A DNA stretch of 16,806 bases. Origin: CAVONV01 sp963697355 (GTDB lineage Bacteria > Acidobacteriota > Vicinamibacteria > Marinacidobacterales > DATDRI01). The notes beneath the pieces are model-generated. The model did no database searches. It was given only the letters and a program-made list of their open reading frames with translations, and was not told where the DNA came from. Made by a program: the position numbers and the translations under genes. The stretch is taken from assembly GCA_963697355.1 (NCBI GenBank), contig CAVONV010000027.1:1-16806 (forward strand), in the 5' to 3' direction. Positions 1 to 6,663 of the stretch are shown here, piece by piece. Each line of letters opens with the position of its first letter. The first letter of the stretch is position 1.

Positions 1-215
1 GGAAGCTCGGCAAATCGGTAGGTGCCGTTTTCCGAAGTCGTCGCGGTCTCCTTCTGTATGAGGCGGTCCGAGCTCAGGATGACGCTCACCCCGGGCAAAA
101 CGCCCCGGTGGAGTCCAGTGACCTGCCCGATGGCCCCCGTATAGACCTGTGCATGGAGCGGCCCCCATGCCTCCAGTAGGAACATCAAGCATACAAAACA
201 TGTTCTGGCTCGCAT
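1..215 (-). CDS. TonB-dependent receptor, N-terminal 71 residues only (TonB-1)
   Basis: The ATG at 215-213 opens a frame that runs off the left edge. Residues 1-22 form a Sec-type signal peptide: Arg at positions 2 and 4, a hydrophobic core CFVCLMFLL, and a likely cleavage after PLHA. The mature part begins QVYTGAIGQVTG and continues with GVLPGVSVILSS, LIQKETATT and ENGTYRFAEL. This is the pattern of the carboxypeptidase-regulatory-like beta-sandwich that precedes the plug in many acidobacterial TonB receptors. In the family, these are outer-membrane beta-barrels that import large or scarce substrates using TonB energy. The substrate cannot be inferred. The gene lies 121 bp downstream of the kinase 1 stop codon, with the shared intergenic motif between them, so it probably has its own promoter. 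No strong Shine-Dalgarno sequence is visible; GAAAGAAA lies just upstream. Plug and barrel lie outside the window. Confidence 0.85.
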   Translation of the reverse strand, partial: MRARTCFVCLMFLLEAWGPLHAQVYTGAIGQVTGLHRGVLPGVSVILSSDRLIQKETATTSENGTYRFAEL

Positions 216-250
216 GACGGTTTCTTTCGCCACGTACCACGTTTTCTTCT

Positions 251-289
251 TCTACACATCAAAGACCCAAAACTGAGAATTTGTTGCGC
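251..289 (-). promoter_or_regulatory. Shared intergenic motif, copy A (candidate ECF-type promoter) upstream of TonB-1
   Basis: On the plus strand the core reads GACCCAAAACTGAGAATT followed by TGTTG (264-286), preceded by TCTACACATCAAA. The same core occurs at 4859-4881 and 8133-8155. Read towards the gene on the minus strand it gives AAC, then 16 bases, then GTC. That resembles the AAC and GTC cores of ECF sigma promoters. GTC lies about 49 bases before the TonB-1 start codon. The promoter role is inferred; the repetition is directly visible. Confidence 0.5.
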
Positions 290-336
290 TCTACAAGCTC
301 GTTTCCAACGACCCTAGGAGGCTCTCGGTCAACCGT

Positions 337-717
337 TCACCACTCCGGCACCTTCTCCCATCCGGGAAAGGGCGCATAGTCGAGTTGGTATCCTGTGGAT
401 GACGCCTCATCCTCGACAACGCGCACGTTGGTGAGAGCGCGGAGCCGCGTCAGTAAATCCTCATGCGGCAAAGTGTGGAGCGGTTGCTGCTCCATATCGG
501 GCATGGGCAAAAGACGGATCCGTCCATCTTCCCCTCCCGAAGCGATCCATCGGCCGTTCGGGGAAACCGTCGCCGACCTGACGAGACCTTCGTGAGCATA
601 AATGAGATGAGGGTCCTCGCCGGTCACCGGTCCGACCCGGACCGCGCCATCGGCTCCGGTACTGATCGCGAGTCTACCCGACGGATCGAACGCATGGAAG
701 GAAGGTTGTTTTACCAT
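337..717 (-). CDS. Kinase 1, C-terminal WD40 blades and conserved tail
   Basis: The segment contains FDPSGRLAISTGADGAVRV and VSPNGRWIASGGEDGRIRL, two WD40 blades. A tail follows that begins HTLPHEDLLTRLRALTN and ends PFPGWEKVPEW. The same tail ends paralogue 2 (35 of the last 46 residues identical), which fixes the true stop codon (TGA, 339-337). Confidence 0.65.
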   Translation of the reverse strand: MVKQPSFHAFDPSGRLAISTGADGAVRVGPVTGEDPHLIYAHEGLVRSATVSPNGRWIASGGEDGRIRLLPMPDMEQQPLHTLPHEDLLTRLRALTNVRVVEDEASSTGYQLDYAPFPGWEKVPEW

Positions 718-791
718 GGGAGCTCAGTACATCCGAAACGCCCCTTTCGATGTCAAAACGAACGAGCCGACGGCCTGAGTCTGATATTTCC

Positions 792-1349
792 TCACGCAGC
801 ACGAACTCTCCGTCGCAGACTCGTGTAGGGCGCTGCCGGGGCTTCTGATAGTGTTTTCAGATGCCCGCTCTCGACGTCCCACAGGTGAAGGCCGGTAACT
901 CCATCCGAGACAAGTCGACCATCTGGTAGAAAGGCCAGGCTGCCGAATCCACCTTGGACACCGTCACCGGCGCTCTCCATCGGACCCAGAGTCCAAGAGT
1001 CTTCGGATTCGAGGTCCCATATCCGGATGACCTTGTCCTCGACCGGACCTCGGACGGCGGCGGCTGCGACGAGACGGCCCTTTGAATCTAGAGCAACGCG
1101 TAACGTAATTGCCGCCGAAGAGAAGCCTTCGAGCTCTCGAGAAGGTCCTCCATCGAGGGGGACGACGAACACGCTGGAACAACGAGAAACAACCACGAAC
1201 TTCCCCGCTGGATCCATAGCAAGCGTTGGAAACACAAGGTTCTCAACGAATATGACCCGGCTCGCATCTCCACTCTCAAGAGACCAAAGGCGCACCGTGC
1301 CGTCACCAGCAACCGATACGAGGTGCTTTCGATCGGGCGTGAACGCCAC
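792..1349 (-). CDS. Kinase 1, WD40 segment c
   Basis: WD40 strands AFTPDRKHLVSVAGDG, TVRLWSLESGD, VIRIWDLESED, LAFLPDGRLVSDG and LHLWDVESGH are visible. The last dozen codons before the stop at 792 are out of frame. Dropping one base near 820 gives DGEFVLREEISDSGRRL and then FDIERGVSDVLSSHG, which leads into the final segment. Confidence 0.6.
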   Translation of the reverse strand: MAFTPDRKHLVSVAGDGTVRLWSLESGDASRVIFVENLVFPTLAMDPAGKFVVVSRCSSVFVVPLDGGPSRELEGFSSAAITLRVALDSKGRLVAAAAVRGPVEDKVIRIWDLESEDSWTLGPMESAGDGVQGGFGSLAFLPDGRLVSDGVTGLHLWDVESGHLKTLSEAPAAPYTSLRRRVRAA

Positions 1350-1374
1350 AGCATCAACATGCCCCTTATGACCG

Positions 1375-1929
1375 TCAACGTGTCGGGAGCCGATTTCCCA
1401 CGGGCCAGAGAGCTACGCTGAACGCATGCCCCGTCGCAAGCCATCGGCCGCTCGGGTCGAAGGCGGCGCCGTTGATGAGCACACCTAGGGAGTCTTCGCG
1501 TTTGAGGATCGTAGGCTCCGCATCGACCGGACCCTTCAGGTTCCACAGCCGGACGGTAGCGGTGCTGCCGACCCTCCCGAACGCCGCCAGCAAGTCGCCG
1601 CTGTCATCGAAGACAAGCCCTCGCAAACCCCCTCCATCGAGAACCCTGACCGGCTCTTTCGACTTTGAATCCAGGGACCAAAGCCGGATTTCGCCTGTTG
1701 AATCGTTGGTGGCCAGCTGTCTCCATCGGGACGGAAGGTTACGTCTCGGACGTCGGCAGGATGCTCTCCAATGACCTTTGGGCGTTGTTCCCAATCGTCC
1801 AGGGATCGTATTAAGATTCGATGGCCTGTCCCGTAAGCGAGACAGCGGCCTTTGCGGTCGATGTCGAGAGCGGCGGTGAATGCTTGCATCCGTCCAACGA
1901 CCTGCGATCTCGTCCCGTCCAAAGACCAT
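1375..1929 (-). CDS. Kinase 1, WD40 segment b
   Basis: From about 1720 this frame takes over: LATNDSTGEIRLWSLDS, VFDDSGDLLAAFGRVGS, TATVRLWNLKGP, AAFDPSGRWLATGHAFS and VALWPVG are WD40 blades. It ends at a stop created by a shift near 1385. The correct continuation reads DGHKGHVDAVAFTPD in the next frame. Confidence 0.6.
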   Translation of the reverse strand: MVFGRDEIAGRWTDASIHRRSRHRPQRPLSRLRDRPSNLNTIPGRLGTTPKGHWRASCRRPRRNLPSRWRQLATNDSTGEIRLWSLDSKSKEPVRVLDGGGLRGLVFDDSGDLLAAFGRVGSTATVRLWNLKGPVDAEPTILKREDSLGVLINGAAFDPSGRWLATGHAFSVALWPVGNRLPTR

Positions 1930-2246
1930 CTTCTGAACAAGCGTTCGTTCCCTATTCTGGTCACGCCACAGAAGTCGTCGTCAGTGGCGAAAAGGCCTGA
2001 AGGTCCTTCTTCGTTCTTTGCGCCTCCGATCTCTTCGAAGTCGGGAACAGACCAGAACCGTGTCTCACCCGATTTGATAGCGGCCAAGTGATCGCCACTT
2101 GGGCTGAAAGCTGCGCATAGCTCCTTGGTACCCGACTGTCGGGAATTGGCGAAGTAGAAAGGGAGCCCCACCGTTTTGCGCCTGGATGTGCAGCCAGTCG
2201 TAGCCCCCCACGGCCAACCATTTCCCGTTGGGGCTGAACCGCACAA
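1536..2246 (-). CDS. Kinase 1, WD40 segment a
   Basis: From about 2107 downwards this frame carries the gene: AAFSPSGDHLAAIKSGE, TRFWSVPDFEEIG, LDIDRKGRCLAYGTG, HRILIRSLDDWEQ and VTFRPDGD are successive WD40 strands. The region before 2107 and after about 1720 in this frame is not coding. It joins the main segment upstream and the next WD40 segment downstream by one-base shifts. Confidence 0.6.
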   Translation of the reverse strand: MCGSAPTGNGWPWGATTGCTSRRKTVGLPFYFANSRQSGTKELCAAFSPSGDHLAAIKSGETRFWSVPDFEEIGGAKNEEGPSGLFATDDDFCGVTRIGNERLFRRWSLDGTRSQVVGRMQAFTAALDIDRKGRCLAYGTGHRILIRSLDDWEQRPKVIGEHPADVRDVTFRPDGDSWPPTIQQAKSGFGPWIQSRKSRSGFSMEGVCEGLSSMTAATCWRRSGGSAAPLPSGCGT

Positions 2247-4596
2247 CGTGCGCCCATCCTCGTCCTCTCTCCAGTCCTGGCGGATTCGGGATGGTTAGCG
2301 CGGTCGGTCCCTGCTGGAGAGCTCTTAGAGCAAACAAGCGGGCCTCGAGCGTGTCGGCGAGCTCGAGGCTCTTGAGACCATAAGCGACGGCCGCACTCGG
2401 GTAGCGCTCGATCTCAAGTTGCCCCAAGGCTAGAAGCTTGCTGGCCTCGGCTCGCTGCGTCTCGGCAACGGACCGTTGCCAGAGAGCGGCGAACACCGCC
2501 ATCACAGTGAGTGCTAGTGCAAAACCGGCAACAACAGCGAACCGTCGTCTGCGCTGGCGCCGTTCTGCATGCTGAATCATCGCAGAAGCAAAGGCGTCTT
2601 CGGTAGCTGTGAGCCCACCGGAATAACGCTCGCGCCAAATCTGGAACTCTTTGACAGCGGTTCCAGTCCACAACCTATCCGCTGAACGGCCGTGTTGCTC
2701 CCAACGCTGCGCAGCCTGCCGCAGTTCATCACGAAGCTGTGCCCCTTCTTCATCTTGAGTTTGCCAGCGCACCAATCGAGGCCAAGCTTTCAAGAGGGAC
2801 TCGTGGATGATCTCTACGCGGCGGAGACACTTTTCTTCTTCCTCACCGGCAGTGAACTCGAACGACGTCAAAAGACGTGCATCGATGAGCTCGCGCAAGA
2901 CCTCTTCTGCCGCATCTTGGTCTTCGAAGACGGATAGCAGTTCGTCCATGTCACGAGCAGCACGGGTCCCTTGAGAAGTGACCAAGTTGCGGAAGATCTC
3001 CCGAACGATCGGAATGCGGTCGTTTCCGATCTTCTCGAGCGTTGCTTCAGCGTGTTGAGCAAGCGCCCCCGCGACACCTCCGATGTGCTCATACGCTTCT
3101 TTGGTGAGAAGACCGCGCTCTCGGTCGCGGTGTTCCCAGAGTCGTGATGCGGCGAATGCCACCATCGGTAAAGCACCGCGCTCGTCTTCAACCTCAGAAA
3201 GGATCTCCTCCACCAATGCCTCGTCTTCGAAGCGATACCCACACTTGAGTGCCGGTTGAACGACGGCTCGACGAAGAGCCGCACCCGTCGGTGGTCCCAT
3301 GAGGGTCAGTTCTGAAAGCAGTGGGCGAAGCGGCTCGTAGGCATGGCAGTGATAGAGAAAATCGTCCCGCATGGAAAGAAGGACATGGACGTCGGCCTCG
3401 ATTGATAAGCGCCCCAGAAGCTCCGAGAAACGCTCCTGAACGTCAGGTGAGTTGAGCGTAAACAGCTCCTCGAACTGATCCACGATGATGAGCCCGTGCT
3501 CGAACTGTTGTCGCCACGAACGAAACAAAGAGATGGCAACGTCCACCTCCTCGAAGCGGAGGAATTGCTCCGTCACATGCGTGTCGCTCGCAAGCTCATG
3601 CACCAAAACTCGCGCAAGATTTGTAAACGGTCGACTGCCTGGTGTCGTCACCACCGCGCGCCAACCCTCGGGCATTACCGAAAGAAGCCCTGCGCGAAGA
3701 AAGGAACTCTTCCCTGCCCCCGAAGGCCCTACGAGACCTAATAGGTGAGGCCGGCGAAGCTTCTTCCACATCGCCTCGACTTCGAGCTCTCGACCAAAGA
3801 AATATTCCGCGTCCTCTTCCGCAAACGATGCAAGACCCGGATAGGGTCGTACGTCCTCGGCACCATCGACCTGAAGCGTGACTTCTTCTAGAGCCCGAGC
3901 TAGCGCCGCCGCACTGGGATAACGTTGGCCAGCCAATCGTGCCACGGCTTTTCTTAGAACCGCTGCCCAGGGTGTATCTGGAAGCTCCGGGGGTTCGTGA
4001 TGGATCCCCTGCCAAATCGCTTCTCGTGCTTTGGGACTTTTGATGCCTTCCGGAGCGATCATCTCCGCTAGAACGACGCCGGCGGAAAAGACATCCGCTC
4101 GCGCATTGACCTCTTGTCCCCTCGCCTGCTCCGGTGCCATGTATGCAGGTGTGCCGGAGACGGTTCCCGTTTTTCGGTCGGCCAGACCTTTCGCAATCCC
4201 GAAATCCATCACGACCACACGACCCGACCTGGTGATCATGATGTTCTCGGGCTTGAGGTCACGATGGACGAGGCCAGCTTGATGGATCGCCTCCAAGCCC
4301 GCCAGGAACTGCGCGGCAATCTCTCGGGCTTCTTGAAGCTCTAACGGCCCTCGTGAATGGAGAACCGTCACGAGCGTCGTGCCGTCGATGTACTCCATCG
4401 ACACGAGCTCTTGACCGTCCAGCTCAACCAGGTCGAAGACTCGACACACATTGGGCGACATCACTTCTCGAGCCGTTCGGACTTCTTGACGTAGAGCTTG
4501 GAGCGCTCGTTCCTTCTCCAGAAGCTCAGCTCGAAGCGTTTTGAGCGCCACATCGACGCGAAGCTTCAAATCGTACGCACGCCACACCTCGCCCAT
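2065..4596 (-). CDS. Kinase 1, main open segment: kinase, STAND ATPase, TM helix, first WD40 blade
   Basis: This is the longest uninterrupted frame of the gene (843 codons). Its Met is residue 80 of the full protein and belongs to the glycine-rich loop GRGGMGEV, so it is not a true start. Visible kinase motifs are VALKTL (Lys 98 in full numbering), HRDLKPEN (His 190, Asp 192), DFGIAK (Asp 210) and GTPAYMAPEQA, so the catalytic set is complete. The STAND ATPase has Walker A GPSGAGKSS (about 369), Walker B LIIVDQFEEL (about 448) and SMRDDF. A basic stretch RRQRRRR precedes the helix FAVVAGFALALTVMAVFAAL (about 765-785), which implies that the following WD40 part is outside the cytoplasm. The last 16 or so codons are out of frame after the AAA run at 2107-2109. 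Confidence 0.85.
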   Translation of the reverse strand: MGEVWRAYDLKLRVDVALKTLRAELLEKERALQALRQEVRTAREVMSPNVCRVFDLVELDGQELVSMEYIDGTTLVTVLHSRGPLELQEAREIAAQFLAGLEAIHQAGLVHRDLKPENIMITRSGRVVVMDFGIAKGLADRKTGTVSGTPAYMAPEQARGQEVNARADVFSAGVVLAEMIAPEGIKSPKAREAIWQGIHHEPPELPDTPWAAVLRKAVARLAGQRYPSAAALARALEEVTLQVDGAEDVRPYPGLASFAEEDAEYFFGRELEVEAMWKKLRRPHLLGLVGPSGAGKSSFLRAGLLSVMPEGWRAVVTTPGSRPFTNLARVLVHELASDTHVTEQFLRFEEVDVAISLFRSWRQQFEHGLIIVDQFEELFTLNSPDVQERFSELLGRLSIEADVHVLLSMRDDFLYHCHAYEPLRPLLSELTLMGPPTGAALRRAVVQPALKCGYRFEDEALVEEILSEVEDERGALPMVAFAASRLWEHRDRERGLLTKEAYEHIGGVAGALAQHAEATLEKIGNDRIPIVREIFRNLVTSQGTRAARDMDELLSVFEDQDAAEEVLRELIDARLLTSFEFTAGEEEEKCLRRVEIIHESLLKAWPRLVRWQTQDEEGAQLRDELRQAAQRWEQHGRSADRLWTGTAVKEFQIWRERYSGGLTATEDAFASAMIQHAERRQRRRRFAVVAGFALALTVMAVFAALWQRSVAETQRAEASKLLALGQLEIERYPSAAVAYGLKSLELADTLEARLFALRALQQGPTALTIPNPPGLERGRGWAHVVRFSPNGKWLAVGGYDWLHIQAQNGGAPFLLRQFPTVGYQGAMRSFQPKWRSLGRYQIG
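3758..3928. repeat. Near-identical tract shared with 13008-13177 (copy 1)
   Basis: These 171 bp differ from 13008-13177 by four substitutions (3810, 3880, 3886, 3913) and one deleted G. Flanking sequence of the two kinase genes is visibly more diverged: 7 mismatches in the 34 bases on one side, and many on the other. This is consistent with a recent gene-conversion tract across the kinase-STAND linker. Confidence 0.7.
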
Positions 4597-4834
4597 GCCG
4601 CCGCGACCGAGTAAGAGAGCGGATTTGGAAGCGACTGCCTAGAATCTGACCGGATGAGAACGTCTGGTTGGGAAACTGGCGAGTAGGAAGGGCTTCAGGA
4701 TCGTCTCCCACATCGATTTCAACGGGAGACTGTTCAAGGGCAAGCTGGAGCGAACAGCGGGGGCAAAGTTCCGGCGCCCAAGGCTCCTGAGAAAGCCTGG
4801 TGCCACAATCGAGACAACACGGGCCCTTCGTCAT
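4526..4834 (-). CDS. Kinase 1, N-terminal segment with zinc ribbon
   Basis: Residues 1-74 are genuine: CCLDCGTRLSQEPWAPE and LCPRCSLQLALEQ give a C-x2-C...C-x2-C ribbon typical of the N-terminus of acidobacterial Ser/Thr kinases. An acidic linker follows, then SSGQILGSRFQIRSL, the entry to the kinase fold. After the extra base at 4612 the frame runs on as meaningless sequence for about 29 codons. The real continuation is the segment that starts at 4596. Confidence 0.6.
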   Translation of the reverse strand: MTKGPCCLDCGTRLSQEPWAPELCPRCSLQLALEQSPVEIDVGDDPEALPTRQFPNQTFSSGQILGSRFQIRSLTRSRRHGRGVACVRFEASRRCGAQNASS

Positions 4835-4855
4835 CGTCGCCGCTTCCTATTAGAG

Positions 4856-4890
4856 AAAGACCCAAAACCGGGAATTTGTTATTCCCGGTT
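4856..4890 (-). promoter_or_regulatory. Shared intergenic motif, copy B, with embedded perfect hairpin
   Basis: The core GACCCAAAACCGGGAATTTG (4859-4878) continues TTA and matches copies A and C. It overlaps the sigma factor stop codon (4881-4879). In this copy alone, CCGGGAAT and ATTCCCGG (4868-4875 and 4881-4888) form an 8-bp stem with a TTGTT loop ending in the motif. As a promoter, its GTC would lie 25 bases before the kinase 1 ATG. As a hairpin, it could reduce read-through from sigma factor into kinase. Both roles are inferred. Confidence 0.5.
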
Positions 4891-5632
4891 GGGCTCCCAA
4901 GGACCGACAACGGCTAAAAGGTGCCGAACCTCATCGTCGATCTCGTCTGGACTCGCGACGGTATCGGCGATTTCGTCCCGGATGAACTGACCGAAGCGCT
5001 GGCGCAATCGATGCATGGCGCCTCGTACCGCGACCTCGGTCATCTCCAGCTCAGCGGCCAACTTCTCGAAATGGAATCCGTGGCTCCTGACCGGGGAGAT
5101 GAGGCTTCAGGTGTTCGAACTGCTTCAGCCGTTCGGAATCTTTCCACTCAGATTTGAGTTGTTCTAACGCCCGCTCCAACACGATCAAGGCCCAGCGGTT
5201 TTCATAGACCTGCTCGGGTGTGAGCTGGTCCGCCGGTTCAAAACCGTAACGGGTCTCGGCATCCTCGGCGTCCAGGGAAATCGTCTGTGTGCCTCCGCCG
5301 CGCTTGAGTGTGCCCTGCTTGCGCCGTTCCTTGGCAACATAGTGTTTGAGTGTTGCGAGGAGGAAGGAACGGAAACGCCCCGCGGATGAATCGACGTCTT
5401 CGAGGATGTTTTTTTCGAGTAGATAGGCAAAGTACGCCTCCGTCAGATCCCGGGACTCATCAGGACCATGACCTTGGCTGCGAACAAAGGCATATAGAGG
5501 ATACCAATAGGCTTCGCAAAGCGAGGCTAACGCTTCCTGGGACTGTGTGCCCGCAGCATCCCTCGCCGCAAGAACTTGGCTCCACTGAGTCGTGGCAAAT
5601 CGGGCGCTCACAACTCCCCCGCTTCTGCCCAC
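4879..5632 (-). CDS. ECF-family RNA polymerase sigma factor (one frameshift)
   Basis: About 250 residues after repair. The N-terminus RFATTQWSQVLAARD, then EALASLCEAYWYPLYAFVR, DLTEAYFAYLLEKN, GRFRSFLLATLKHYVAKE and KRGGG match the large ECF-like sigma family common in Planctomycetota and Acidobacteriota and often linked to Ser/Thr kinases. Region 2 covers roughly residues 30-105. Region 4, with MTEVAVRGAMHRLRQRF, lies near the end, followed by DEIDDEVRHLLAVV. An extra base in the AAA run at 5069-5071 moves the frame: the first part runs into a false stop at 5053-5051, and the real continuation reads FEKLAAELEMTEVAVR to the TAA at 4879. Start is GTG 5632, or GTG 5611 with GGGGGAG just upstream; the second leaves the conserved SARFATTQW as the N-terminus. 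No zinc-binding anti-sigma gene is adjacent, so regulation by kinase 1 (44 bp downstream) is plausible but unproven. Confidence 0.85.
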
Positions 5633-5655
5633 GAGATGTACTGGAATCCGGGATG

Positions 5656-5688
5656 AGCCGCGTGTTCCTTTAGTAGGAACACGCGGCT
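5656..5688. promoter_or_regulatory. Perfect 14-bp inverted repeat upstream of the sigma factor gene
   Basis: AGCCGCGTGTTCCT (5656-5669), loop TTAGT, AGGAACACGCGGCT (5675-5688): every base pairs. It sits 23 bp before the GTG 5632 start, within the presumed leader. No T-run follows on either strand, so it does not look like a simple intrinsic terminator. A regulatory leader hairpin, a protein-binding operator or a dispersed palindromic repeat are the options. Confidence 0.6.
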
Positions 5689-5809
5689 TCTATGGGTTGG
5701 ATGATGATAGTACGAGCCGCTCCGGGAAGGCAAGAGGTGCCGGGCGACGGTTACTCAGGGAGCCTCCAGCGTCACATGCGCAGAACTGCAATCCCTACAG
5801 AAATGCGAT

Positions 5810-5815
5810 TACAAT
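5810..5815 (+). promoter_or_regulatory. Possible -10 box (TACAAT) for the DUF4258/YgiT pair
   Basis: TACAAT occurs in ATGCGATTACAATAGGAC, with no convincing -35 hexamer at 16-18 bp. Transcription would start near 5822, about 70 bases before the preferred start at 5891. The call rests on the hexamer and its position only. Confidence 0.25.
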
Positions 5816-5890
5816 AGGACCGGAGCCTAGTTTGGGCGGCGAAATTTAAGGGTGAGTCGCCTCTTTCCACAAGGCATCTGGGAGAAACGA

Positions 5891-6178
5891 GTGTTTCCAA
5901 GGATTCTAAACCGTATACGGGAGCTCGTCCGGAGCAACAACTATGTGATGACTGTTCACTCCGACGAGGAGATGCATGAAGATGATCTTACGATCTTCGA
6001 CGTTGAGAGCGCGCTGCTGAATGGCGCTATTGTCGAACGTCAGAAAGACTCCGACACCGGAGTGTGGAAATATCTCGTAAGAGGACGATCACTCGACGAT
6101 AGCGCCGTCGTCACGGTCGTCTGTAGATTTGGGCCCACAGGAAAGTTGGTTATAATCACAGTGTATGGCGAGACTTAA
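5891..6178 (+). CDS. DUF4258 domain protein, putative toxin of a TA-like pair
   Basis: This small protein has 95 residues from GTG 5891, which has a good Shine-Dalgarno GGGAG (5880-5884) six bases upstream. An in-frame GTG at 5852 would add 13 residues but has no properly spaced ribosome site. Motifs: ILNRIRELV, MTVHSDEEMHEDDLTIFD with the conserved His, VESALLNGAIVE, WKYLVRGR and GPTGKLVIITVY, which match DUF4258. The family has a compact RelE/MqsR-like character and is repeatedly found before YgiT-type zinc-finger genes; a toxin role is presumed in the family, not shown here. The gene overlaps the next by 14 bp, so translation is coupled. It is transcribed against all its neighbours, between the truncated TonB gene and the sigma factor, as expected for an inserted accessory cassette. 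Confidence 0.75.
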   Translation: MFPRILNRIRELVRSNNYVMTVHSDEEMHEDDLTIFDVESALLNGAIVERQKDSDTGVWKYLVRGRSLDDSAVVTVVCRFGPTGKLVIITVYGET

Positions 6179-6428
6179 AAACACCAAGTCACTTCGCTGC
6201 GATATTTGCGGAGAACTTGAAGCACGGGTTCGGCACATGACCAAAAGCTATGGCAAAGGCAGCAATCTACTCGTGATTGAGAATGTGCCGGTCATCATGT
6301 GTCCCTCGTGTGGTGAAAGTTACCTCACCGCAGAAACCCTTCACGAGTTGGAGCGAATCAAGATTCATCGTCGATCAATCGCAAGATCTCGACAAGTACC
6401 CGTCGCGATCTTCCCGCGGACAGCGTAG
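6165..6428 (+). CDS. YgiT-type zinc-finger protein, putative antitoxin
   Basis: 87 residues starting at ATG 6165, inside the end of the DUF4258 gene. Two CxxC pairs (C12/C15 in RCDICGE, C46/C49 in MCPSCGESYL) separated by a strand-rich stretch form the zinc-binding fold of the MqsA N-terminal domain. ESYLTAETLHELERI follows, the usual YgiT helix, and the tail ends PVAIFPRTA. The MqsA C-terminal helix-turn-helix domain is absent, so the protein cannot be assumed to repress its own promoter by the MqsA mechanism. From family knowledge and the overlapping gene order, it probably binds and neutralises the DUF4258 protein. No terminator is evident immediately after it. Confidence 0.8.
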   Translation: MARLKNTKSLRCDICGELEARVRHMTKSYGKGSNLLVIENVPVIMCPSCGESYLTAETLHELERIKIHRRSIARSRQVPVAIFPRTA

Positions 6429-6663
6429 CCTCAGTCGGCAATCAGGCCAGGTCCCCCACTCAAAGTGTTGCTTTAGTATAGGCCTGTAGGTGAAGCGCGA
6501 CATCCGCCACCCGACAGCCTTCGACGTACAACGGGGACTTCTCGATTCAGTCTAGCGGCGACTTCATCTCCTACCGGAACCTAGCCCGTCAAAATCTAGC
6601 GGGAGACATGGTTCCGCCGGGAGGAATGAGAGGTCTTTGTCGGACCCCTTGAAGGTACTTCTA
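6429..6663. other. Convergent intergenic region between the YgiT gene and the TonB fragment
   Basis: No plausible gene. Two imperfectly paired blocks, TCCTACCGGAACC (about 6571-6583) and GGTTCCGCCGGGAGGA (about 6611-6626), could fold into a weak structure between the convergent genes. A 6-bp pair, CAGGCC (6443-6448) and GGCCTG (6481-6486), is probably chance. I see no T-rich intrinsic terminator. Confidence 0.4.

Larger units (their letters stand above)
337..4834 (-). pseudogene. Ser/Thr kinase - nSTAND ATPase - TM - WD40 repeat protein 1 (frameshifted)
   Basis: This is one gene of about 1,495 codons after frame repair. Order: zinc ribbon (C7xxC10 and C24xxC27), kinase domain (about 70-330), STAND-type P-loop ATPase (about 330-700), membrane helix (about 765-785), then WD40 repeats to the end, finishing PFPGWEKVPEW. 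Such proteins are membrane-bound signalling kinases. The frame breaks at 4612 (extra base in the glycine-rich loop; paralogue 2 reads LLGRGGMGEV there), 2107-2109, about 1720, about 1385, about 820 and about 690-718. The sixth break and the exact base at several others are uncertain. No in-frame nonsense codon appears once frames are joined, so sequencing error is a serious alternative to decay. The start ATG at 4834 has AGGAAG eight bases upstream. The sigma factor stop is 44 bp upstream, so co-expression with it is likely. Confidence 0.85.

Noticed and set aside
4600..4620. Programmed frameshift in kinase 1
   Set aside because: The extra base falls in the glycine-rich loop with no slippery heptamer, and the paralogue reads straight through the same site. 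An indel or sequencing error is simpler.
6571..6626. Imperfect inverted blocks as a bidirectional terminator between convergent genes
   Set aside because: Pairing is interrupted, the loop is long (about 27 bases) and no T-run follows on either strand, so it is noted only as a weak structure.
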